Shown here one piece after another: positions 36,242-45,290 of a stretch of DNA of 64,000 bases. Each line of letters opens with the position of its first letter. Positions within the stretch are counted from its first letter, which is position 1. A program made the position numbers and the translations under genes. Below the pieces are notes generated by a model, which made no database searches, was not told the DNA's origin, and saw nothing but the letters and a program-made list of their open reading frames with translations. Origin of the DNA: Gaiellasilicea sp963731615 (lineage in GTDB: Bacteria; Actinomycetota; Thermoleophilia; Gaiellales; Gaiellaceae); the NCBI GenBank assembly GCA_963731615.1, contig CAVSWD010000009.1:335135-399134 (forward strand), in the 5' to 3' direction.

Positions 36242-36888
36242 CTCGCGACGATCAGCCGCACCGCCTCGGCGGGGTCGTCGGTCAGGTGCAGCAGCTCGAG
36301 GTCGTCCGGCGAGATCATCCCGTCGGCGAGCAGCTCCTCGCGTGTCCACTCGAGCAGCTCCTCCCAGTAGTCGGAGTCGAAGAGGACGACGGGGAAGTTG
36401 AGCACCTTGCCCGTCTGGATCAGCGTCAGCGACTCGAAGAGCTCGTCGAGCGTGCCGAAGCCGCCGGGGAAGATCACGAACCCCTCGGCCGCCTTCACGA
36501 ACATCGTCTTGCGCGCGTAGAAGTGCTTGAAGGTCATCGCGATGTCGCAGTAGGGATTGACGCCCTGCTCGTGCGGGAGGTCGATGTTGAAGCCGACCGA
36601 GAGGCCGCCGCCCTCCCGGCAGCCGCGGTTCGCGGCCTCCATCACGCCGGGGCCGCCGCCGGTGACGACTGCGAAGCCGGCCTCACCGAAGAGCCGCCCG
36701 GTCGCGCGCGCGCTGCGGTACGGCTCGCTCTCCTCGCCGACGCGCGCCGAGCCGAAGATCGAGACGGCCGGCCGGTCGATCTCGAGCACTTTCTGGAACC
36801 CGCCAAGGAACTCGGCGGCGATGATCGCGACGTCGTTCGCCAGGTCGGAGTGCGTCCGCTCCAGCATGCGCCGGTCGTTGGCGGCCAT
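36181..36888 (-). CDS. LOG-family (TIGR00730) Rossmann-fold protein
   Basis: 235 aa. AVVTGGGPGVMEAANRGC and EGFVIFPGGFGTLDELFESLTLIQTGK carry the GGGxGxM and PGGxGTxxE motifs of the LOG/lysine-decarboxylase-like family, which in plants and actinobacteria cleave cytokinin ribotides (phosphoribohydrolase). In a free-living bacterium the physiological substrate is unsettled. It starts at ATG 36888, 13 bases downstream of the M50 gene's stop on the same strand. Confidence 0.92.
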   Translation of the reverse strand: MAANDRRMLERTHSDLANDVAIIAAEFLGGFQKVLEIDRPAVSIFGSARVGEESEPYRSARATGRLFGEAGFAVVTGGGPGVMEAANRGCREGGGLSVGFNIDLPHEQGVNPYCDIAMTFKHFYARKTMFVKAAEGFVIFPGGFGTLDELFESLTLIQTGKVLNFPVVLFDSDYWEELLEWTREELLADGMISPDDLELLHLTDDPAEAVRLIVASYDERSAVPAPAEPEKADAQ

Positions 36889-36901
36889 CAGCGGCTGGCG
36901 A

Positions 36902-37738
36902 CTAGATGTCGCGCTCGACGTAGGCGCCGCTCATCCCGAGCGTCAGCAACGTCGCGAGGGCGATGTAGGAGACGCCCGTGACCACGCGTTGCGTCCGCGT
37001 CACCTGGTAGTACGCCTCGCCTTGCGGGTCGGCGCGATGCTGCCAGCGGCGCCACGACTCGAGCCCGCCGATCACCAGGATCAGGATCAGGATCGGGTTC
37101 GGAGCCACGATCGCGAGGCCGAGGAGCAGGAGCAGGCCGACGATCCAGAGCGCCGGATGGATCGCGGCGACGATCCGGCCGCCGTCGAGCGGCGAGATCG
37201 GCGCCAGGTTGAAGAGATTGAGGAAGAAGCCGGTGAACGCGAGCGCGACCAGGAGGTCGGAGTCGAGGTACTCGCCGAGCCCCCACACCGCCGCCGCGCC
37301 GAGCCCGCCGATGATCGGCCCGGCAATCGCGACCTTCGCCTCGTTCCACGCGTTGTCCGGCAGCTGCTTCAGCGTGATCAGCGCGCCGAGGAACGGGATG
37401 AACATCGGCGCCGACACCGGCAGCCCCTGCCGTTTCGCCTCGGCGACGTGGCCGAGCTCGTGCACGAGCAGGAGCAGCACGAAGCCGACCGCGAACTGCC
37501 AGCCCCAGAGGAGCGCGTACGCGCCGATCGAGATCACCATCGAGCCGGCGACCGTGAAGAGCTTGAACTTGAAGATCGCGGCGAAGATGAACTTGAGCTT
37601 CCAGAGCAGGAAGCCGACCGCGGCAATCGGCGCCCAGAGCTTGCGCAGCAGCTCTTTGAGCGTGATTCCGTGCTTGACCGGCGAGTACTCGTATTCGGGC
37701 TCGATCTCGCGCGGCGCGTAGGGGTCGTACTGCGTCAC
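36902..37738 (-). CDS. Site-2-type intramembrane zinc metalloprotease-like protein
   Basis: 278 aa M50-like membrane protein. HELGH at residues 93-97 gives the zinc ligands and catalytic Glu; NLFNLAPISPLDGGRIVAAI supplies the later Asp ligand. Four to six transmembrane helices flank these. No PDZ domain is seen, so it resembles small M50B/SpoIVFB-like proteases. A role in regulated proteolysis of a membrane substrate is an inference. Confidence 0.88.
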   Translation of the reverse strand: MTQYDPYAPREIEPEYEYSPVKHGITLKELLRKLWAPIAAVGFLLWKLKFIFAAIFKFKLFTVAGSMVISIGAYALLWGWQFAVGFVLLLLVHELGHVAEAKRQGLPVSAPMFIPFLGALITLKQLPDNAWNEAKVAIAGPIIGGLGAAAVWGLGEYLDSDLLVALAFTGFFLNLFNLAPISPLDGGRIVAAIHPALWIVGLLLLLGLAIVAPNPILILILVIGGLESWRRWQHRADPQGEAYYQVTRTQRVVTGVSYIALATLLTLGMSGAYVERDI

Positions 37739-37778
37739 TCAGCTCAGAGTACTCACGACGCCTGAAAGCGCTCGTTCC

Positions 37779-37807
37779 TTGAGCGAACCATGAGCGTTTC
37801 TTAAGCG
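37779..37807 (+). promoter_or_regulatory. Triple heptamer direct repeat, SARP-type site 1
   Basis: TTGAGCG (37779), ATGAGCG (37790) and TTAAGCG (37801) repeat with an exact 11-bp period, separated by 4-base spacers. Eight bases later GATCCT could be a weak -10. The start codon of the peptide gene is 44 bases after the last repeat. Period, spacing and heptamer form match sites bound by SARP-family activators. Confidence 0.65.
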
Positions 37808-37850
37808 ACGGAGGCGATCCTCACTGACGTCGAGCGGAGGAGGTAAAGAG

Positions 37851-38024
37851 ATGAATCTGCAGTCGAAGATCGGCCCGCAGCTCGCCGTCGCGGGCGCCAC
37901 GTTGCTGACCGCGCTGGCCATCCTCGCCCCGCCCGCCCCGGGCGGAGGCGTCTCCAGCGACTGCCGGCTACCGGCCTGGGCGTACGTCTGGACCGGCCAT
38001 TGGGGCGGAGGCGACTGCCGCTGA
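37851..38024 (+). CDS. Short secreted peptide, SARP-linked
   Basis: 57 aa: MNLQSKIGPQLAVAGATLLT then a hydrophobic stretch ending in ALAILAPPAP, a Gly-rich linker, and a C-terminal part with two Cys (SSDCRLPAWAYVWTGHWGG and DCR). GGAGGAGG lies before the ATG. A signal peptide or anchor followed by a Trp-rich cysteine pair fits a small secreted peptide. It is convergent with the SARP gene, five bases apart, and carries a triple repeat in front. Confidence 0.6.
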   Translation: MNLQSKIGPQLAVAGATLLTALAILAPPAPGGGVSSDCRLPAWAYVWTGHWGGGDCR

Positions 38025-38029
38025 CTCGA

Positions 38030-40703
38030 TCACCTCGTGCACGACCGCGTCGGGCGCCGCCTCCCCGCGGCAAACGCGTCGTCGTACGCCGCGTCCCCGA
38101 GTGCGGGCCGCAACCGTACGACGACCGCGTCGAGGAACTCCTGCTCCTGCCAGTCGAGCGAGGCGCCGGTCTGCCTGCGGATCCCCGCGGCGGCCCCGAG
38201 CAGTCGCGCCGCGAGGACGAGATCACCCTCGTGCTCGGGGGCCGGCGCGAGCCAGACGCAGCAGGAGGCAAGCCGGTCGCGGAAACCGAGCCGGGTGTAG
38301 AGCGCCATGGCCTCGGCGAGCTGAGCGCGGCCGGGCTCGTAGCGCCCCAGCCGGAGATTCATGTCGCCGAGCCCGAGCAGCGCGCCGGCGAGGTACTCGC
38401 GATGCTCGGCGCGTCGCGCCGACTCCGCGCTCTCCTCGTAGATCGCCACCCCGCCCTCGTAGTCCTCCAGTTCGGCTGCAACGACGCCGAGGTTCGACAG
38501 CGCGAGCGCCAGGTGAGCCTCGTTCTCCAGCGTTCGCGCGAGCGCCGCGCTCTGCTCCCACCAGTCACGCGCGCCCTCCCGGTTGCGGCGGCTGTACTCG
38601 ATGCAGCCGAGCAGGATCAGCAGCCGGTAGCGCTCGTCCTCGTCGACGTTGCCCTCGAGCAGCGGCAGCGCCGACTCGGCACGCGGGCCAGCGAGGTCGA
38701 AGTCGCCCTGGCGCCACTCGAGCGTCGCGAGCTTGCGCAGCACCTGGGCGCGCAGGAGCGGTGAGATCTCGCGCTCCGCGGGCAGGGCGAGCGTCCCCTC
38801 GAGCCAGGCGCGGCCCTCGGCGAGGTGGCCGCGAACGAGCCAGAAGTGCGCGACCGCGGCGGCGAGCCGGAAGCGAAGCTCGGTCGACTCCGTCTCGCCC
38901 GCGAACGCGAGCGCGGCCCTGAAGTTGTCGTGCTCGCGCTCGAAGGTCGCGTAGGCCTCGTCGACGGCGTCGCCGGGAAGCGCGGCGACGAGCCCTTCGC
39001 CCAGCTCGCAGAAGAACTCGGCGTGGCGACGCCGTACTTCATCGGCCTCCCCAGACTCGGCGAGTCGCTCGACGGCGTACTCGCGGATCGTCTGCAGCAT
39101 CCGGTAGCGGCCGTCGTCGGCGCGCCGCACGAGGCTCGACTCGACGAGGACGGCAACGTTCTCGGCCCCGGCGCCGCACACTTCCTCGACCGCAGCCCGG
39201 GTAAAGCCGCCGGCGAAAGCGCCCAGTCGCGCGAAGAGGCGCTGCTGATCCTCGGCGAGCAGGGCATGACTCCAGCCGATCGCCGCCCGCAGCGTCCGCT
39301 GCCGCTCGGGCAGGTCGCGTGCCCCCTGCGACGCGAGCTCGAGCCGGTCGTCGAGCGACGACGTCAGCTCGGCGGGCGTCAGCTCAGCCGTTCGCGCCGC
39401 AACGAGCTCGATCGCGAGCGGAAGGCCGTCCAGACGCCGGCAGATCTCCGTCACGAGCGGCCCCGGCGGCAGCTCTCGGCCCGTCGCACGCGCACGGATG
39501 AGGAAGAGCTCTTCGGCGTCCGCGGCGGGCAGCGGCGGCAGCTCGAGCTCGTGCTCGCCGTACACGCGCAGCCGCGCGCGGCTCGTCGTGACGACGCGTA
39601 ACCGCGGCGCCGCCTGCAGCAGCTCGCCGACGACCGGTGCCGCGTCGAGGAGCTGCTCGAAGTTGTCCAGGAGCAGGAGCGCCTCGAGGTCCCGCAGCTC
39701 GTCCGCCAGGGTCTCCTCCGCGAGGCCGAGTGTCTGCGCGATCGCCGGCCGCACGAGCGCCGGGTCGACGAGGGACGCGAGGCCGACGAACCAGACGCCA
39801 CCGGCGAACGCCTCCGCGAGCTCGTGCGCCGACTGCAGCGCGACGCGCGTCTTGCCTGCGCCGCCGGGGCCGGTGAGCGTGACGAGCCGCGTCTCGCCGC
39901 GGAGCAGCGCGACGACCGCATCGACCTCCGTCCGGCGGCCGACGAGCGGGGTCGCCGGGGCGGGCAGGTGCCGGCGCTCGCGCAGCGACTCCGGCTCCAC
40001 GTCGAGCGAGGCGTCCTGGCGCAGGATCGCGCCCTGGAGCGCGCGCAGCTCGGCGGCGGGCTCGAGCCCGAGCTCGTCGAGCGCCTCCCGGATCGCGGCG
40101 AGCGTGTCGAGCGCATCGGCCTGCCGGCCGGAGCGGTAGAGCGCCAGCATCAGCAGTCCCCGCAGGCGCTCCCGCAACGGCTGCTCGGTCACGAGCTGCT
40201 CGAGCTCGGCCACGTCGGGCGTCCGGCCGAGGGCGAGCGCCGACTCCGCGCGATCCTCACGCGCCGTGACGCGCAGCCCGTCGAGCCGTTCGCGCTCGGC
40301 GTCGGCGATATCGATTCCGCCGAGAGCCGGACCGCGCCAGAGGGCGAGCGCGTGGTCGAGTGAGCGTCAGCGCTTGCTCGTGGCGGCCGGAGAGGCGGTG
40401 TGCGCTCGCCGTCACCATCAGCTCCTCGAACTCGGCCGCGTCGAGCCGGTCTGTGCGCAGCCGGTACCCGTCGCCGGCCCGCTCGACCGCCGCCCCCTGC
40501 TTCCGGAGCTCCGAGACGTACACCTGCAACGCGTGCGCGGCGGTGGCGGGCGGCCGTTCACCCCAGACCGCGTCGATCAGGCGCTCGCTCGAGACCGGCG
40601 AGCCGCGCGCGGTCAGGAGGGCGACCAGCAGCGCTCGCGGCTTCGAGCCACCGCGGAACGGCTCCCCTCCCACCTCGAGCGGTCCGAGTATCCCGAACTC
40701 CAC
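38030..40703 (-). CDS. SARP/NB-ARC/TPR transcriptional regulator (frameshifted)
   Basis: About 890 aa AfsR-like regulator. N-terminal OmpR-type DNA-binding domain (VEFGILGPLEVGGEPF, KPRALLVALLTARGSPVSSERLIDAVWGERPPATAAHALQVYVSELRKQ), then the BTAD helical domain (AELEQLVTEQPLRERLRGLLMLALYRSGRQADALD), an NB-ARC-type ATPase (P-loop TLTGPGGAGKTRVALQ; LLLLDNFEQLLDAAPVV) and C-terminal TPR repeats. The frame shifts near 40365. GTG 40703 is preceded by GAGGAGG. Triple heptamers flank the gene on both sides. It probably activates the peptide and the collagen-like genes; the input signal is unknown. Confidence 0.9.
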
Positions 40704-40715
40704 GACCCCTCCTCG

Positions 40716-40744
40716 TTGAGCGTTCGTTGAGCCCATCTTGAGCC
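40716..40744 (+). promoter_or_regulatory. Triple heptamer direct repeat, SARP-type site 2
   Basis: TTGAGCG (40716), TTGAGCC (40727) and TTGAGCC (40738) repeat with the same 11-bp period as site 1. They lie between the divergent SARP gene (start 40703) and the collagen-like gene (start 40835). Eight bases after the last heptamer GACGTT takes the position that GATCCT has at site 1. Confidence 0.7.
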
Positions 40745-40834
40745 TTCCGGGTGACGTTGTGGAGGTCATCTGCGCGGACAACCCGATGCGCCTCACGCTC
40801 CCGGGTGTCGCGCACCACCGGAAGGAGAAACGTC

Positions 40835-41656
40835 ATGCGGAAGCTGCGAGGAAGAACGCTGTTGCTCGGGGCGGTTGCGACGGTCGCAGTCGGAGCCGGA
40901 GCCGGCTATGCCGCGATCCCGAGCTCGAACGGCACCGTGAACGGCTGCTACGAGAAGAAGACGGGCATCCTGCGCGTGATCGACAAGGATGCCGGCAAGA
41001 GCTGTCTGTCATTCGAGACTCCGATCGGCTGGAGCGTCCAGGGACCGCCCGGTGCGACGGGCGCTCCGGGTGAGAAGGGCGCGACCGGTGCCGACGGCAA
41101 CGACGGCGTCAGCGTGACGAGTACTCAGGTGGCACCCGGCGACCCCACGTGTGCGAGCGGCGGCAGCAGGTTCACCGCCGCGGCGGGCAACGTCACGCAC
41201 GCATGCAACGGAGCGGACGGAGGATCGCTCGCGGCGATCACCGACCTTGGCGGTCTCGCATGCACGACTTCGAACGGCAATGCTGGGAGCGTCGCTGTCG
41301 CAACGGGGGCGGGCAGCGCGATTGTGCTGACGTGCAGGGGCGCAGGACCGTGCAACGGGAACCCCGCCGTCACCCATTCGAACGGATTCGGACAAACCTG
41401 GTCGGACTGCACCCCGGCCGGCATCCCGGGCAATGCGGCGACGTACTCACACTCGCTGGCCATGGGGGCGGCGAACGCGTGGGCCGCCCAGTCCGCGCAC
41501 TCGGATGTCCTCTGTGGCAGCTCGGCCGCGATCGAGGTGCTGGCGAACGGTTCCGCCGCGTTGTGGGTCTACGGTGGCCCTCTGGCCGGTCGGGTCAGCC
41601 TGACCAGCGGTGACACCGGGGTCTGCCCAAACTCGAGCGACCAGACCTGGGGCTGA
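40835..41656 (+). CDS. Secreted GCYEKK-module/collagen-like protein 1
   Basis: 273 aa. Signal peptide (MRKLRGRTLLLGAVATVAVG, AGAGYAA), then the shared module NGTVNGCYEKKTGILRVIDK through CLSFETPIGW, a collagen-like run (GPPGATGAPGEKGATGADGNDG) and a Gly/Ala/Asn/Ser-rich C-terminal domain with several Cys. ATG 40835 has GAAGGAG upstream. The SARP-type site lies ahead, and a strong terminator follows. Probably an exported adhesive or structural protein. Confidence 0.8.
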   Translation: MRKLRGRTLLLGAVATVAVGAGAGYAAIPSSNGTVNGCYEKKTGILRVIDKDAGKSCLSFETPIGWSVQGPPGATGAPGEKGATGADGNDGVSVTSTQVAPGDPTCASGGSRFTAAAGNVTHACNGADGGSLAAITDLGGLACTTSNGNAGSVAVATGAGSAIVLTCRGAGPCNGNPAVTHSNGFGQTWSDCTPAGIPGNAATYSHSLAMGAANAWAAQSAHSDVLCGSSAAIEVLANGSAALWVYGGPLAGRVSLTSGDTGVCPNSSDQTWG

Positions 41657-41679
41657 TCGAGGCGAGTCGAAGACAAGCT

Positions 41680-41719
41680 CCGGGGCCGGATCGCGCGAGG
41701 CGCAGCGATCCGGCCCCGG
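41680..41719 (+). terminator. Strong hairpin terminator
   Basis: Perfect 15-bp stem CCGGGGCCGGATCGC / GCGATCCGGCCCCGG with a 10-base loop, followed by GTTGTTA. It lies 24 bases after the stop of collagen-like protein 1. Confidence 0.85.
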
Positions 41720-41735
41720 GTTGTTACGGTCGGCT

Positions 41736-41784
41736 GCGTAGCTGCCCCGAACCGGGCTTGCGCTCTGGAACTCGCGTAGCTGCC
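41736..41784 (+). promoter_or_regulatory. Direct repeat ahead of LuxR-type regulator
   Basis: GCGTAGCTGCC occurs at 41736-41746 and again at 41774-41784, 38 bases apart, just before ATG 41804. The spacing is 3.6 helical turns. It may be an operator or chance. Confidence 0.3.
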
Positions 41785-41803
41785 GCTCTACGGTTGTTGA
41801 GGC

Positions 41804-44551
41804 ATGGGGACGACCGCGTCTTCGTTTGTGGGGCGGGAGCGAGAGCTCGCGGCACTCTGCGAGCTGCTCGGCGACGCGCAGGGCGGGATCGGCACCGTCG
41901 CGACGCTCTCAGGCGAAGCGGGGATCGGCAAGACCGCAACGGCGCGAGTGTTCACGGACATCGCACAAGGCGAAGGGTTCCGCGTCCTTTGGGGCACCTG
42001 CTACGAAACCGAGTCGTCGGCTCCTTTCGAGCCGTGGGTTCAGGCGGTGTCCCCGTACATGCGCGACCTCGCGCGCGACGCTCGCGTCAGTGCTGCTATC
42101 GCCGTGCTCGCCGAGATCGTCCCGGCGGCCAGCCAGGCGCTAGTGGAGGCCGGCAAAGTCGCTCCTCTGGCTACGGACGAGGAGCGACTTCGGGCATACG
42201 AGGCCTTCACGCAGCTGCTGCTCGCGCTCGCCGGCGAGCGCGCCGTCGTCGTTCTCGACGACCTCCATTGGGCGGATCCCGCGTCGCTGGGTCTTCTCGG
42301 CCACGTGGGTCGGGCGGTTCCGAGCGCGCCGATCATCCTCGTTGGCACCTACCGCGAGGCGGAGCTTGCGCTCGCGCATCCGCTGGCTCAGACCCTGGCG
42401 GAGCTCGACCGACACGCGCGGATCCGGCGCGTACCGCTCGGCGCGCTCGCTGCGGTCGAGGTGCAGGCGTTGCTCGCGGCGGTCGCAGACGGCCCCATTT
42501 CCCGCGAGTTCGCGCAGGCAGTGGCGCAAGAGACGAGCGGTAACCCCTTCTTCGTGAGCGAAGTCGGGCTGCAACTCGCGGTCGACGGCGCCACGCTGGC
42601 CGAGCTCGTCGTCCCTGAGAGCGTTCGGCACGCCATCGGCCAGCGGCTCGCCCGACTTTCGGCGGAGACGACACGCCTCCTTTCCGTCGCCGCGGCGTTC
42701 GCCGGGCCATTCCGGTTCGACGCGCTTGAGGCGTTGACGGAACTTGGAGAAGACGCGTTGCTCGACTGCATCGACGAAGCGCTCCGAGAGCGGATGCTCG
42801 TTGCGTTGGACGGCGAGCGCTACGAGTTCGCGCACGCGCTCGTGCGACACACGATCTACGACGAGCTCAGCCCAAGCCGGCAGGCTCGGCTTCATCGCCG
42901 GATTGCCGAGGCGTTGGAACGCCTCGCTCACACCGATGCTGCAGAGCTCGCGAGCCAGTACTACCGGTCGCGGACACTCCCGGGTGCCGAGCACGGCGTC
43001 GGGTACGCGGTGGCTGCGGCGGACCATGCGAAGCAGCGATACGCGCACGAGCAAGCGGTCATCTTCCTGCGAATGGCTCGAGAGCTCGCCCTGGGAAGCG
43101 CCGAATCCGTACGGGCCTACATCGCGTCACGCCTTGCTGAGGCGCAAGCCGTCGCCGTCATGGTCGATGACGCGCTGCAGTCGACGGAGGAGGCGCTTGC
43201 CCTCCTCGCCTCGAGCGGCGCAGCCCCCTGGGAAAGAGCCGACTTTGTGCGCCGCGCAGTCTGGGCGCTCGATGAGGCGGGCGCGCCACGCGCATCGATG
43301 CAGCCGCTCGTGGAGCGAGGCCTTGCGCTGGCCGACGACCAGCGCGACCTCGTGTGGGCGCGCCTGAAGCTCGCCGAGTATCCGCTCGAGGTGTTCCGCG
43401 TTTGCGGGGTACAAGCGGGGCGCTGGCTGGGATTCGATCCCGACGCGGTCGAGATCGCTCGTGCCGACGGCGACGAGCGCGACTACGCCAGGACGATCGA
43501 GCTGATGGACTGGCGCGACCGAGCCGAGACCGAGGAATTGAGAGCGCTGACGGGCGGCTGGCACGACACTCGCGCAGCAATCCACGTCCTGAGCGTCGTG
43601 TCGCGAAGCCTGTTGATCCAACACGGACAGTTCGCCGCCGCCGCCGCTGTCGCGCACGAGCTTCGTGAGCGCGCCGATCGTGTGGGGTCGCTGTCCGGCA
43701 GTGCCTACGCACTGGTCAACCTCAGCTGGAGCGCCTTCGCTCTCGGGGAGCTCGACAGGGCGCAGGAGTGGTTGGACGAGGCAGGCGCGGTTGTCGCACG
43801 CCTCGGCCAGGGACATCGCCTCCACATCAGCCTGCGGTTTCTCACCTACACCCTGATCCAGGCGGAGGGTTCCGACGGGCCGGACATCGCGGCGCTGCGC
43901 GAGGCGAGCGCCTCCGATCCGAAGCTGCCTCCCTGGATGGTGCTCCTGCACCTCGCGCACGCGGCGCAAGCTCACGCGGCCGCGGGAGCGCCGGCGGCCG
44001 CCAACCGGGTGCTCGCTGAGCTGGTACCGGTGCTCGAGCGCCTACCGGCGACGACGTTGAATCAGAACGGCGCCGTCGCGCATGCCGCCCATGCGGCATG
44101 GCTTGTTCGCGAGCCGGAGTTCGCAGCGCCGCTGCGACATGCCGCCGAGGCGCTTCTTGCAGCCCGCGTCGGCGACTACGCAGGTACATCTCTGGAACTC
44201 GCCGTTGCCTGGATGGCGGCGCTTGCCGGCGAACGGCCCCAAGCGCTCACGTATCTCGAGCGCGCTCGTGCGACGTTGACGGCGAGCGGACAGCTGCCCG
44301 TGCTGAGCTTCGTCGACCTGGTGGAGCAGGCGATCGGCGGCGGAAGCGGCGACGAACCACCCGCCGGCCTTACTCGGCGCGAAGTCGAGATCCTCCGAGA
44401 GCTCGCTGCAGGCAAGAGCAATCGCGAGATCGCGGCGGCACTTGTCGTCAGCGTCCACACGGTCGAACGTCACGTCGCAAACGTCTACCGCAAGATCGAC
44501 GCACGGAATCGCGCCGAGGCCACCGCCTTCGCTCTCCGCGAGCGGCTCTAG
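41804..44551 (+). CDS. LuxR-family AAA/TPR regulator
   Basis: 915 aa. ATPase domain with P-loop GEAGIGKT (37-44) and Walker B VVVLDDLHWAD (~146-157), a long helical TPR-like middle, and a C-terminal LuxR helix-turn-helix: LTRREVEILRELAAGKSNREIAAALVVSVHTVERHVANVYRKIDARNRAEA. Typical of large actinobacterial LuxR (LAL/MalT-like) activators that sense a small molecule. Ligand and targets are not evident. Its stop overlaps that of the convergent NIPSNAP gene. Confidence 0.93.
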   Translation: MGTTASSFVGRERELAALCELLGDAQGGIGTVATLSGEAGIGKTATARVFTDIAQGEGFRVLWGTCYETESSAPFEPWVQAVSPYMRDLARDARVSAAIAVLAEIVPAASQALVEAGKVAPLATDEERLRAYEAFTQLLLALAGERAVVVLDDLHWADPASLGLLGHVGRAVPSAPIILVGTYREAELALAHPLAQTLAELDRHARIRRVPLGALAAVEVQALLAAVADGPISREFAQAVAQETSGNPFFVSEVGLQLAVDGATLAELVVPESVRHAIGQRLARLSAETTRLLSVAAAFAGPFRFDALEALTELGEDALLDCIDEALRERMLVALDGERYEFAHALVRHTIYDELSPSRQARLHRRIAEALERLAHTDAAELASQYYRSRTLPGAEHGVGYAVAAADHAKQRYAHEQAVIFLRMARELALGSAESVRAYIASRLAEAQAVAVMVDDALQSTEEALALLASSGAAPWERADFVRRAVWALDEAGAPRASMQPLVERGLALADDQRDLVWARLKLAEYPLEVFRVCGVQAGRWLGFDPDAVEIARADGDERDYARTIELMDWRDRAETEELRALTGGWHDTRAAIHVLSVVSRSLLIQHGQFAAAAAVAHELRERADRVGSLSGSAYALVNLSWSAFALGELDRAQEWLDEAGAVVARLGQGHRLHISLRFLTYTLIQAEGSDGPDIAALREASASDPKLPPWMVLLHLAHAAQAHAAAGAPAAANRVLAELVPVLERLPATTLNQNGAVAHAAHAAWLVREPEFAAPLRHAAEALLAARVGDYAGTSLELAVAWMAALAGERPQALTYLERARATLTASGQLPVLSFVDLVEQAIGGGSGDEPPAGLTRREVEILRELAAGKSNREIAAALVVSVHTVERHVANVYRKIDARNRAEATAFALRERL

Positions 44552-44838
44552 ACGGGACGCATCATCCAGAGCTCGGTCGTGAGCAGGTGCCGCGTCGGCT
44601 CCGGATCGAGCGCCTGACGCTCGTCGGAGGCGTAGTACGCGGCATCGGCTGCCTCCCAGCCCGCTTCGCCTTCGTAGGCGAGGATCCAGACGAACTTGTC
44701 CTCGGGCTCGATCAGCCACGGGCCGATCACGTCGAAGCCGTGCTTCTCCCGCATTGGCGCGACGTTCCGTCGCCACTCGTCGACCCACGCGCTCATCGCG
44801 CGGGGCTTCACGGTGTAGATCCGCAGCTGGTACTCCAC
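44548..44838 (-). CDS. NIPSNAP-family protein
   Basis: 96 aa: MEYQLRIYTVKPRAMSAWVDEWRRNVAPMREKHGFDVIGPWL and FVWILAYEGEAGWEAADAAYYASDERQAL match the small ferredoxin-like NIPSNAP (Dabb-like) family. Function unknown in bacteria. GTG start. Convergent with the LuxR gene by four bases. Confidence 0.88.
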   Translation of the reverse strand: MEYQLRIYTVKPRAMSAWVDEWRRNVAPMREKHGFDVIGPWLIEPEDKFVWILAYEGEAGWEAADAAYYASDERQALDPEPTRHLLTTELWMMRPV

Positions 44839-44921
44839 GGCGCAATTACATAGTCACACGGGCGCGGGTTGCATGGTTTCCGCGATGCCGTCTCGCCGCG
44901 GCCTCCCTAGCGTCGAGACCG

Positions 44922-45290
44922 ATGCACGCGCTCTTCGTCACGTACGGCCTGAACGGAACCACGCCTTGCCAGCACGTCGAGCTGTCGCAGGCGCTGGCGC
45001 CGGCGTTCGCAGCAGTGCCGGGACTCGTGTTGCGGATACCGCTCGAGAATCCCACGGCCGGGCGCTACGGCGCTTTCTACGTCTTCGAGACGAAGGGTGA
45101 GTTCGATCGCTTCGTCGCGAGCGAGCTGTTTGGCGTCACCGACGGCTCCCTGGAGCTGCCGAGCCTCGCGGCGAGCGACTTCTCGATCCCGAATGGAGCT
45201 GGTCGCGCGACGGATCAATTTCAGTCCTTGTTAAGGGCCCCGGGTCACCGTGTGGCGCACATGCTTTCCCGACCGAGGAGGTCAACATGA
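44922..45290 (+). CDS. Small hypothetical protein, YdhR/monooxygenase-like
   Basis: 122 aa: MHALFVTYGLNGTTPCQHVELSQALAPAFAAVPGLVLRIPLENPTAGRYGAFYVFETKGEFDRFVASELFG. The fold suggestion is a small ferredoxin-like (YdhR-like) protein. The last ~35 residues (after about 45190) look non-coding and overlap the start of the next gene, so a frameshift or earlier real stop is likely. Confidence 0.5.
   Translation: MHALFVTYGLNGTTPCQHVELSQALAPAFAAVPGLVLRIPLENPTAGRYGAFYVFETKGEFDRFVASELFGVTDGSLELPSLAASDFSIPNGAGRATDQFQSLLRAPGHRVAHMLSRPRRST

Noticed and set aside
38101..38922. Arg-rich plus-strand frame inside the SARP gene
   Set aside because: Composition is that of an antisense frame; the minus-strand TPR region has family-like helices.
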